From Candidatus Pacearchaeota archaeon (GTDB lineage Archaea; Nanobdellota; Nanobdellia; Pacearchaeales; GW2011-AR1): DNA of 9,527 nucleotides. Positions 1-5,505 of the stretch are shown here, piece after piece. The notes below the pieces were generated by a model. It was not told the DNA's origin and made no database searches. It saw only the letters and a list, made by a program, of their open reading frames with translations. How positions within the stretch are numbered: position 1 is the stretch's first letter; each line of letters starts with the position of its first letter. Where the stretch lies: assembly GCA_002688165.1 (NCBI GenBank), contig NZCB01000015.1, positions 1 through 9,527 of the forward strand, given 5' to 3'. The position numbers and the translations under genes were made by a program.

Positions 1-1
1 A

Positions 2-580
2 GAAAGGTCAGAGGAAATTGCGGAAGAAGTTAAAGAACATAATGAAGAGGTTATAGAAGAAAGAGAAGAATCTAGAGATCGAATTGAAATTACTAGTGAA
101 ACTCCTGAAGAAATTAAAGAAGATAAAAATATTGATCAATTTGAAGAAAATAATGAAAATAAATTATTAAATGAGCATGAAAATCGTGTTGATTTAGAAA
201 ATCCAAATGCAGTTGTTGAAAAAGATTTGAATACTTATGTTAATAGTGCTGTAGAAGGAGATAAGATAGAAGATAGTGAAACTAAGGAAAATGAGCCTAA
301 TGTACCTGAGATTGAAGAAAGTGATGAAATTAAAGAGATAAATGAGGAAATGGGTGAAATTATAGGTGATCAGAAAGATATTAATGAAGAAAAAGAATTT
401 GGTGAGGACGAGTTTGCTAAGGAGGAAGATAGGATTGAGGGTAGTGAAGATAGCTCTTCTGAGAGTGTTGGAGGCGATTCTGGGGAGCAATTTGAGGAAA
501 TTGGAGTATATAACCCTGATGAAGAGTCTAATACAACTGAAGAAAAAAAGAAATATAATTATGATTTTGATGACTGGTAA
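2..580 (+). CDS. C-terminal part of a highly acidic, probably disordered protein (5' end outside window)
   Basis: The reading frame is open from base 2 to the TAA at 578-580, giving 192 residues without an upstream stop, so the gene begins before the window. The TTG at 227 and other internal starts are not convincing, because the same Glu-rich composition continues on both sides. The visible part is dominated by Glu, Asp, Lys, Asn and Ser, has few hydrophobic residues and no cysteine, and ends in an aromatic/acidic tail (YNYDFDDW). Such a segment is expected to be disordered or a charged linker or tail. No domain can be named, and the function depends on the missing N-terminal part. The next gene starts 71 bp downstream and has its own TATA box, so the two are probably separate transcription units. 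Confidence is high that it is coding; identity is unknown. Confidence 0.75.
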   Translation, partial: ERSEEIAEEVKEHNEEVIEEREESRDRIEITSETPEEIKEDKNIDQFEENNENKLLNEHENRVDLENPNAVVEKDLNTYVNSAVEGDKIEDSETKENEPNVPEIEESDEIKEINEEMGEIIGDQKDINEEKEFGEDEFAKEEDRIEGSEDSSSESVGGDSGEQFEEIGVYNPDEESNTTEEKKKYNYDFDDW

Positions 581-615
581 TTGTTACTACTATTGGATTA
601 ATACAAATAGAAAGA

Positions 616-623
616 TTTATAAA
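616..623 (+). promoter_or_regulatory. TATA box for the 652-1416 gene
   Basis: TTTATAAA is centred about 32 nt before the ATG at 652, which predicts a transcript with a very short leader of a few bases. No Shine-Dalgarno sequence is present between the box and the ATG. Confidence 0.55.
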
Positions 624-651
624 GGGGTTATGTATAGTAATAGTAAGAAAA

Positions 652-1416
652 ATGGCGAAAGCAAAACCTAAAAAAAATGCATTAGATAAGTTTAATGATA
701 AGTATGCTCCAGTTTATGGATTTGAGTCTTTTGTAGCTGAACATCCTAATGGGAGAGGAGATTTAGGAGATTTAGTTGAATTTTGGCAAGTTAGTTCTAA
801 GAGATTAGGTATTAAAGATGATGATATTGCATATTCACAAGATGAATTAGTTAGTAAATATCTTAATGGAGATAGAGAAGTTTTCTTTAAACCTGGAAAA
901 GTAATGTATGAGAAAGATCAAGCTGCTATTGTAGATTATACTGGAAAACATACTAATCCAATAATTAATGCTACTGATGAGAAAACATTAAGAGAGATTG
1001 TCTTGCCATATACTATTAAAAAGAATTATAAGACTGATAATGATAAATATAAACCTTTAGAAAAGTTAGTTGGTGAAGAAGCTAAATTAAAGGCTAAAAT
1101 TGCTAGAATCCAAGATAGAGATACTAGAGAAGAAGCTGTTCAAGAATTAGTTGATGCAAGAGAAGCACACTATGATAAAAGATATGCTAGTAATGAAGAT
1201 GCTAGAGATATTCTTAAAGAATTAATTTCTGAGAATGCTGAAGTTAATAAAATTGAATCTGATTATGCAGCTAAGAACAAAGAATTAGATGATGTACTTG
1301 GGAAGGATATAAAACCATTCTTGAGATCATTGGGAATTGAGGCAAAGGATATGGTTGAAGTTTATGGTGCAATATTTAATATTAAAGCTGAAGAAGCCAA
1401 GAAAAAGAAATCTTAA
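652..1416 (+). CDS. hypothetical lysine-rich coiled-coil protein, 254 aa
   Basis: The function is not recognised. The protein begins and ends with lysine clusters (MAKAKPKK at the start, KKKKS at the end). Residues about 15-125 look like a mixed alpha/beta globular part, with a GRGDLGDLVEFW segment near 34-45. Residues about 130-215 are strongly helical and charged, compatible with a coiled coil, followed by a short helical region at 218-245. There is no signal peptide, membrane segment or cysteine. The basic tails suggest a possible nucleic-acid or ribosome contact, but that is inference. The ATG at 652 is chosen because a TATA box sits about 32 nt upstream. The stop abuts, with no gap, the stop of the convergent nucleotidyltransferase gene. 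An oligo-T run at 1447-1452 just past the stop could end transcription. Confidence 0.8.
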   Translation: MAKAKPKKNALDKFNDKYAPVYGFESFVAEHPNGRGDLGDLVEFWQVSSKRLGIKDDDIAYSQDELVSKYLNGDREVFFKPGKVMYEKDQAAIVDYTGKHTNPIINATDEKTLREIVLPYTIKKNYKTDNDKYKPLEKLVGEEAKLKAKIARIQDRDTREEAVQELVDAREAHYDKRYASNEDARDILKELISENAEVNKIESDYAAKNKELDDVLGKDIKPFLRSLGIEAKDMVEVYGAIFNIKAEEAKKKKS

Positions 1417-2235
1417 TTATAAGATTTCATTTAATAGTTTAACACATTTTTTGAAAAAATCTTCTGATTTTTCTTGGAATTGATCGATGACTTTTCCATC
1501 TAAATTTTTTATTTTACCATGGACTATTGTTTTATGTAATTCATATATGTCTGAAAAATCCCTTAGATGTTGTTTTTTTAAGAATCCTTTTTTTACAAAA
1601 TGTTCATTTAATAGTGCTGGAATATGTTCTGGACTTGGAGGCAATACTTTTATTGCCATTAAAATTGCTTGAGCAGATTCTACATAGGCCCAGTAACATC
1701 CTTCTATTGCACTCATCTCAGAAATTCTAGATCTTATTATGTGTCCTGGAACTCTATTTAATACAGTGTATATAGATTCTGGAGAAGGCATTATTTTTCC
1801 TGCATTTAATAACGCTTTAAGCGGAACAAAGAATCCGCCAACATCAATTAGGGCTTCCCCATATCTTATGACATTTACTATAACTGGATCTCCCTTCATT
1901 AGATCCTCCCACCAAGTTGTAACCTTAATAGTATTTATATGAAGATCTGATTTGTAGGGATTTTTTGATACTATTTTTCCTAATTCTTCCCTGTACCAAA
2001 TAGTAAATTTCTCATCAAATATTATTGTCGCATCATCAACTATTATTATTATGTCTATGTCTGAACCAGGGCCTGCTGCGCTTTTTGATGTTGAACCAAA
2101 TAGAATTACAGCCTTAACTAAGGTATCAAACTTCTTAACAATTTTCTCTGCAAAATCCATTGCAATATCTCTCCTAGTTTTTATTCTAAGTGTAGGATAT
2201 TTTTTTAGATCTAATTTTGGTTTTTTTGCTGCCAT
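1417..2235 (-). CDS. MNT-type nucleotidyltransferase with C-terminal HEPN-like helical domain
   Basis: The 272-residue product has the minimal nucleotidyltransferase (pol-beta fold) signature. Gly47-Ser48 is followed by Asp59-Ile60-Asp61, and Asp97 in SDLHI is a candidate third metal-binding carboxylate. Residues about 165-272 are helical. They include YELHKTIVHG (231-240), which resembles the HEPN motif R-x4-H but has His234 where Arg is usual and lacks the Tyr of R-x4-H-x-Y. In known MNT/HEPN toxin-antitoxin pairs the two domains are separate proteins, and the MNT protein AMPylates the HEPN tyrosine. Here they look fused. A toxin-antitoxin role is therefore doubtful; nucleotide transfer to an RNA, protein or small molecule is equally possible. 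The ATG at 2235 is preferred over the GTG at 2241, because that GTG lies inside the AGGTGAT ribosome site. Confidence 0.8.
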   Translation of the reverse strand: MAAKKPKLDLKKYPTLRIKTRRDIAMDFAEKIVKKFDTLVKAVILFGSTSKSAAGPGSDIDIIIIVDDATIIFDEKFTIWYREELGKIVSKNPYKSDLHINTIKVTTWWEDLMKGDPVIVNVIRYGEALIDVGGFFVPLKALLNAGKIMPSPESIYTVLNRVPGHIIRSRISEMSAIEGCYWAYVESAQAILMAIKVLPPSPEHIPALLNEHFVKKGFLKKQHLRDFSDIYELHKTIVHGKIKNLDGKVIDQFQEKSEDFFKKCVKLLNEIL

Positions 2236-2236
2236 T

Positions 2237-2243
2237 ATCACCT
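2237..2243 (-). promoter_or_regulatory. Shine-Dalgarno AGGTGAT deciding the nucleotidyltransferase start
   Basis: On the minus strand AGGTGAT matches the archaeal anti-Shine-Dalgarno sequence. It lies one base before the ATG at 2235, or three bases if counted from GGTG. The alternative GTG start at 2241 is part of this site, so the ATG is the better start although the spacing is short. Confidence 0.6.
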
Positions 2244-2274
2244 ATTTTCTATAAAGTATATAATTAAGTTAGGT

Positions 2275-2303
2275 ATTTAAATTTATTCTCAATAAATTTA
2301 AAT
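2275..2303. promoter_or_regulatory. 13-bp perfect inverted repeat over the nucleotidyltransferase promoter
   Basis: The arms ATTTAAATTTATT (2275-2287) and AATAAATTTAAAT (2291-2303) are perfect reverse complements separated by CTC. The left arm holds the probable TATA box of the minus-strand nucleotidyltransferase gene, centred about 45 nt before its ATG. The site also lies downstream of the minus-strand zinc-ribbon gene. It could therefore be an operator overlapping the promoter, or a hairpin at the end of the upstream transcript. A partial direct repeat (TCTCAATAAATTT at 2287-2299 and TCTCAATGAATTT at 2307-2319) overlaps it. The inverted repeat itself is certain; the role is inference, and chance symmetry is easier in AT-rich DNA. 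Confidence 0.55.
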
Positions 2304-2353
2304 CTCTCTCAATGAATTTTGAACATATTTAAATTATTTTTAAATCAGGATAG

Positions 2354-2470
2354 TTAATCTTTTTTTATATTGTACCACTGTTTACATCTCGGACAATAAT
2401 ATCTTCCCCAATGAGAGAATACTGATTGATCATTATGTAGTTCACAATTAAGTGGTTCTTTTTCATTCAT
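2354..2470 (-). CDS. 38-residue zinc-ribbon microprotein
   Basis: This short reading frame runs from the ATG at 2470 to the TAA at 2354-2356. It encodes a 38-residue protein with Cys9-x2-His12 and Cys26-x2-Cys29 (CPRC), the ligand layout of a single small zinc ribbon, plus aromatic residues around the second knuckle (HWGRYYCPRCKQWYN). It is supported as a real gene by a full archaeal Shine-Dalgarno GAGGTGAT four bases before the ATG, and by a TTTATAAAT box centred about 42 nt upstream. No other gene overlaps it. The function is unknown; small zinc ribbons often contact RNA, DNA or a protein partner. It is divergent from the RibL-like gene, with a shared 116-bp promoter region. Confidence 0.8.
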   Translation of the reverse strand: MNEKEPLNCELHNDQSVFSHWGRYYCPRCKQWYNIKKD

Positions 2471-2474
2471 ATTA

Positions 2475-2482
2475 ATCACCTC
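2475..2482 (-). promoter_or_regulatory. Shine-Dalgarno GAGGTGAT of the zinc-ribbon gene
   Basis: GAGGTGAT on the minus strand is a full match to the complement of the archaeal 16S rRNA 3' end. It lies four bases before the ATG at 2470, and it is the strongest evidence that the short reading frame is translated. Confidence 0.75.
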
Positions 2483-2507
2483 GTAGGTTATTACTAGGAA
2501 TTTTTTT

Positions 2508-2516
2508 ATTTATAAA
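2508..2516 (-). promoter_or_regulatory. TATA box of the zinc-ribbon gene
   Basis: TTTATAAAT on the minus strand is centred about 42 nt before the ATG at 2470, which predicts a leader of roughly 15-18 nt that contains the GAGGTGAT site. Confidence 0.6.
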
Positions 2517-2556
2517 TGTTAATATTAATTATTGAGTGATTAAGAAAATTAGCAAG

Positions 2557-2566
2557 ATTTTTAAAG
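2557..2566 (+). promoter_or_regulatory. TATA box of the RibL-like gene
   Basis: A TTTTTAAAG-type box is centred about 25 nt before the ATG at 2587. This spacing predicts a leaderless transcript, in line with the absence of a Shine-Dalgarno site. Confidence 0.55.
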
Positions 2567-2586
2567 TAATTTCTTGAAATTTTATA

Positions 2587-2997
2587 ATGGTTAAAGTATT
2601 GGTATTTGGTAGTTTTGATTTATTACATGAAGGACATAAACATTTTTTTAATGAAGCTAAAAAATTAGGAGATTCGCTTCACGTAGTTGTTGCAAGAGAT
2701 TCTAGTATTAATAGTTTTAAAGGGCATCAACCAAAGTTTAATGAAAATGAAAGAGTTGAGCATGTTAAAAAATTAGGAATTGCTGATGATGTTAGATTGG
2801 GTTATGAAGGAGATAAATGGAAAGTTATTGAGGAGATTAGACCAGATATTATTGCATTAGGGTATGATCAAGATAGTTATACTAAAGGTTTAGAAAAAGG
2901 TATGTTAGATAGAAAATTGAAAGTTAAAATTGTTAGATTGGAAAGTTATATGCCTGAAAAATATAAAAGTAGTTTGATTAAGAAATCTATTGATTAG
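2587..2997 (+). CDS. ribL: cytidylyltransferase-fold enzyme, probable archaeal FAD synthetase
   Basis: The 136-residue protein has the layout of the small cytidylyltransferase family. It shows a Rossmann start (VLVFGSFD, 4-11), the nucleotide-binding HxGH motif as His14-Glu-Gly-His17, VVVARDS at 33-39, LGYDQD at 91-96, and a late Ser-Ser-x-Ile (128-131) at the position of the usual phosphate-contact motif. Length and motif spacing fit archaeal RibL, which transfers AMP from ATP to FMN to make FAD in the cytoplasm. Related enzymes such as glycerol-3-phosphate cytidylyltransferase share these motifs, so the substrate is less certain than the fold. The gene is leaderless by promoter spacing. Its last codons (Ser-Ile-Asp-stop) form the first copy of the 33-bp tandem repeat. 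Confidence 0.85.
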   Translation: MVKVLVFGSFDLLHEGHKHFFNEAKKLGDSLHVVVARDSSINSFKGHQPKFNENERVEHVKKLGIADDVRLGYEGDKWKVIEEIRPDIIALGYDQDSYTKGLEKGMLDRKLKVKIVRLESYMPEKYKSSLIKKSID

Positions 2998-3066
2998 GAG
3001 GTAATGTAATTTCTAATCTCTATTGATTAGGAGGTAATGTAATTTCTAATCTCTATTGATTAGGAG
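2986..3066. repeat. 33-bp tandem repeat, about 2.5 copies, at a convergent gene junction
   Basis: Copies begin at 2986, 3019 and 3052. The first two are full 33-bp units and the third is a 15-bp partial unit; they are identical where they overlap. Each copy starts with TCTATTGATTAG, which on the plus strand encodes Ser-Ile-Asp-stop (end of the RibL-like gene) and on the minus strand contains the codons Asn-Gln-stop (end of the TIM-barrel gene). Each full unit also contains GATTAG and CTAATC as inverted arms, which with G-U pairs can form a nine-pair stem around a nine-base loop. The duplication most simply arose from a junction where the two genes once overlapped. It may act as a two-way transcription end; that is inference. 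There are no spacers, so it is not CRISPR. Confidence 0.9.
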
Positions 3067-4882
3067 ATCCAGCAAACCTTCCTCGATCTCCGGCAATTTC
3101 TCCACCTAGTTCTACAGGCATGTTTTGGAATCCTGCCCCATAGGTTTGGTGATGTATTGGAGTATTTACTGGACCGTGGCCTGAAAAATAAGCCCCCATA
3201 TAGGATGTGTTTGCCCATCCAGGACCTTCAGACATTGCATAAATTGGAGAGTTTAATCCTTCAAGACTTGGTAAGAATGGATTGCCCCCTCCTTGAGTTG
3301 AGAAAAATTGCCACCAGTTTCCAGCTTCAATAATTTCCTTGCCCTTAAAACCTTGTTTCTTTATTTCATCGACCATAGGTTTTAATGGAACATTACCCAT
3401 TCCCATAGGAAGTTCAGTATGGTCTAAACCAAAATTATCAGATAGATGGACATGTTTTACAAATGGTGCGATTTCTTTAGTTTCTTTAATTACATCTTTT
3501 TCAGAGTAACCTTTCTTTCTCATCATATTTATATGTCCTACATCCCATGTTGCACCAATCATTTGTTTTGCTACATTTTTTGCCTTGCCAGAAGACATTC
3601 CATTATCTTGAAGGTTTTTTGATAATTGATCTCTAGAAGCTACTATCAATGCCTTTAATTCTTTACCAGTTGATAATGCTTCTCCTCCAGGAGGATTTTC
3701 TATACTAATTATTGGGGCAGTCTTACCAAACTTCTTGTATGCCTCTTGAGCTACATTTGCATATGTTTCTGCAGATTTTTTTATTGCAAAGTCATTAAGG
3801 GTGGAGAAGGTTTGGGGAGTTGATTCTATTGAGGAAATTGTTCTTAATCCTTTGTCTACTACTTCTCTTAATTTGTGTATTTGAGTTATATCATCTTCAA
3901 AATCTTTCTTAATATTCTTTTCTGCAAATTTTGCAAATTCTTTTAGTTTAGCTTTATCAGCACTAGATCCTTGATTTTCTGTAGCTATCCAGGCTTTATC
4001 AAATAAATCTCTAACTTGCCTATAAGATTCTTTTAGATATGCTTGGCCATAATCAATGCTTGCCTGATATTTCTCAATTTTTTTCCTATCTTCTTCATCT
4101 AATCTACCAGTATCCATATTTTGAATTCTATGTAATTCATCTAATCTTACATCTGCTATAGATCCTGTTTTTCTTGCTCCTAGATTATCTAATTCTGACT
4201 CTCCAAATTGAACACTTTGATTAAGTCTTGTTAGTTGCTGCAACCAATTATCTTTATTTCTTTTTTCTATTTCTCTATTTGCATCAAAAGGTAATTGTTT
4301 TCCGGTGAATTCTCCTTGCTCTGGGAGGTATCTTGATTCATCCCTTATCTGAGTTATTTGTCCTGTAGACTCATCTATAATCATTACCCCTTGATCTACC
4401 CTTTTGCCATCTTCTATTATATGAGGTTGGAAAGCTGGTAGGTTTGCAGATGAATGGAATGTTACGTTTATGTTTCCCTTAGGATCTAGTTTGTGAGATC
4501 TTAGGACTGCTGATTTTATTTGGTTTTCTGCTCCAAGTCTATTCTCTTCAGCATATCCTCCTTGTTGTTCTATTCCTGAAGCATTTACTAAAGGCCCGTG
4601 TAAACTTAATCCTACCCCATTTAGTTCAGAGAGACGTTTCATTTCATCTAAATGTTGTTCGGGAATTGATTCCATAGTTTGTCCAGAAATACCTTGAATT
4701 TCTGCAAATTTTTGACCCGGATTAAGTTTTTGATTTAAATCTCCAAGTTGGTTTGCAGTTCTTGCATCTAAGGCCATTCCTAAATTTCCTGCAGAAGTAG
4801 AATAAGCTGAAGGAGGAGTATAATAACTTGGAGAGGGAGTCGTATAAAGTGCTCCAGGATATATAGATTCATAAGATGCCAT
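3053..4882 (-). CDS. xylose-isomerase/endonuclease-IV-like TIM-barrel protein with large insertion, 609 aa
   Basis: The core carries the metal-ligand pattern of the AP-endonuclease-2/sugar-isomerase superfamily: His95 (SLHGP), His143 (TFHSS), Glu395 (ISIENP), Asp447-x2-His450 (WDVGHIN), His477 or His479 with Asp482 (HVHLSDN), Asp487-His488 before LPMGMG, and Glu519 (IIEAG). Family members are usually about 250-300 residues. This one has a Tyr/Pro/Ser-rich N-terminus (1-35), a mostly helical charged insertion at about 155-385 between two barrel strands, and a Gly/Asn/aromatic-rich tail at about 522-609. It contains no cysteine and no signal peptide. The likely activity is metal-dependent, either sugar isomerase/epimerase or phosphodiesterase type; the substrate is unknown. 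The ATG at 4882 is supported by a TATA box about 28 nt upstream. Its TAG stop lies in the 33-bp repeat. Confidence 0.85.
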   Translation of the reverse strand: MASYESIYPGALYTTPSPSYYTPPSAYSTSAGNLGMALDARTANQLGDLNQKLNPGQKFAEIQGISGQTMESIPEQHLDEMKRLSELNGVGLSLHGPLVNASGIEQQGGYAEENRLGAENQIKSAVLRSHKLDPKGNINVTFHSSANLPAFQPHIIEDGKRVDQGVMIIDESTGQITQIRDESRYLPEQGEFTGKQLPFDANREIEKRNKDNWLQQLTRLNQSVQFGESELDNLGARKTGSIADVRLDELHRIQNMDTGRLDEEDRKKIEKYQASIDYGQAYLKESYRQVRDLFDKAWIATENQGSSADKAKLKEFAKFAEKNIKKDFEDDITQIHKLREVVDKGLRTISSIESTPQTFSTLNDFAIKKSAETYANVAQEAYKKFGKTAPIISIENPPGGEALSTGKELKALIVASRDQLSKNLQDNGMSSGKAKNVAKQMIGATWDVGHINMMRKKGYSEKDVIKETKEIAPFVKHVHLSDNFGLDHTELPMGMGNVPLKPMVDEIKKQGFKGKEIIEAGNWWQFFSTQGGGNPFLPSLEGLNSPIYAMSEGPGWANTSYMGAYFSGHGPVNTPIHHQTYGAGFQNMPVELGGEIAGDRGRFAGSPNQ

Positions 4883-4905
4883 TAGCTAATTAAAAATTAA
4901 TTTTG

Positions 4906-4914
4906 TTTAATAAA
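4906..4914 (-). promoter_or_regulatory. TATA box of the TIM-barrel gene
   Basis: TTTATTAAA on the minus strand, preceded by a purine-rich AAAAGGGGA that could serve as the TFB-recognition element, is centred about 28 nt before the ATG at 4882. The transcript is probably leaderless or nearly so. The rest of the 129-bp gap up to the next gene is AT-rich, with an imperfect hairpin at 4972-4997 (loop ATCTTTT) just after the stop of the 5012-5449 gene, which could be a weak terminator. Confidence 0.5.
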
Positions 4915-5011
4915 TCCCCTTTTAATTTTTTATTTCTTTGCATATTATTTTCTTTTAAATTATTTATTCTATTATTAAACATCTTTTGTTTAAATAACTA
5001 ATGAAAATAGC

Positions 5012-5449
5012 TTACCATCTATCTCTTTTACGTCTTTCTTTTAATTCTTTTTCTCCAGATGTTTCGTATGATTTTGCTTGATTCATAGGATTTATTCCTT
5101 GATCTTGATTTGAAGAATCTTGCATTGTTGGAGCAGAAGATTGAACCATGTCATAATCTCCTCCAGTCCCCTCAATTTTATAGGCACTATCTGTATCATA
5201 TCCTCTTTCGCTGGTTGCTTTTTCTAAATCATAAATTGGAGTTTCTTCTTTTTTTTCTTCCTCTTGTTGAGCAATCCTTATCCATTGGGTGTTTTCTAAT
5301 CCCCCTGTTTCAGATTCTCCCATTGTAGGCATAATCTCTTCTAAAGCTAATTTTCTGAAATTAGAAGGTTCTTCTTCAATAATTTGTGTTTGAGAAGATT
5401 CTTCTTCAGTTTCTTCTTCAGTTTCTTCATTATTTTTTTCTTTAGGCAT
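5012..5449 (-). CDS. hypothetical acidic, probably disordered protein, 145 aa
   Basis: No family is recognised. Residues 1-27 are Glu/Thr/Ser-rich low-complexity sequence. A short possible helix lies at 30-43 (NFRKLALEEIMPTM), the middle is rich in Glu, Gln, Ser and Asp, and the C-terminus switches to a basic helix ending in ERRKRDRW. There is no membrane segment, signal peptide or cysteine. The acidic head and basic tail suggest a flexible adaptor or scaffold, but that is inference. The ATG at 5449 is supported by a TATA-like box about 25 nt upstream, so the transcript is probably leaderless. The gene lies 56 bp downstream of the 490-residue gene on the same strand, with its own promoter. 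Intact coding is supported by codon-clean length and placement; identity is unknown. Confidence 0.7.
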   Translation of the reverse strand: MPKEKNNEETEEETEEESSQTQIIEEEPSNFRKLALEEIMPTMGESETGGLENTQWIRIAQQEEEKKEETPIYDLEKATSERGYDTDSAYKIEGTGGDYDMVQSSAPTMQDSSNQDQGINPMNQAKSYETSGEKELKERRKRDRW

Positions 5450-5469
5450 ACATAATTGAAGTTTAATAA

Positions 5470-5478
5470 ATATAAATA
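5470..5478 (-). promoter_or_regulatory. TATA box of the acidic 145-aa gene
   Basis: TTTATATTT on the minus strand is centred about 25 nt before the ATG at 5449, predicting a leaderless transcript. It lies in the 56-bp gap after the 490-residue gene. Confidence 0.5.
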
Positions 5479-5505
5479 AGTTTTGATTGAACTATTACTG
5501 GCAAT

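Noticed and set aside
194..490. Minus-strand frame encoding a hydrophobic, Phe/Ile-rich protein
   Set aside because: It is the exact complement of the Glu-rich coding region, where GAA/GAT codons read backwards as Phe/Ile codons. It does not represent a membrane protein.
366..671. Plus-strand frame of 101 codons
   Set aside because: It lies out of frame over the acidic gene and the start of the 652 gene, has no promoter of its own, and its composition is typical of a shadow of GAA/AAA-rich codons.
1446..1460. ATTTTTT-G-AAAAAAT palindrome just after the convergent stops
   Set aside because: It is largely explained by Phe-Phe and Lys-Lys codons of the nucleotidyltransferase C-terminus. Only its oligo-T half may matter, as a terminator for the 652 gene.
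1487..2254. Several plus-strand frames opposite the nucleotidyltransferase gene
   Set aside because: All lie antisense to a gene with clear GS/DxD motifs and show no domains or start signals.
2986..3066. Possible short CRISPR array or attachment site
   Set aside because: The copies are directly adjacent with no spacers, no Cas or integrase gene is present, and the repeat is explained by duplication of a gene junction.
4890..4943. 17-codon minus-strand frame in the gap before the TIM-barrel gene
   Set aside because: It has no Shine-Dalgarno site, the nearest AT-rich box is too close to the ATG, and its end overlaps the promoter of the next gene.
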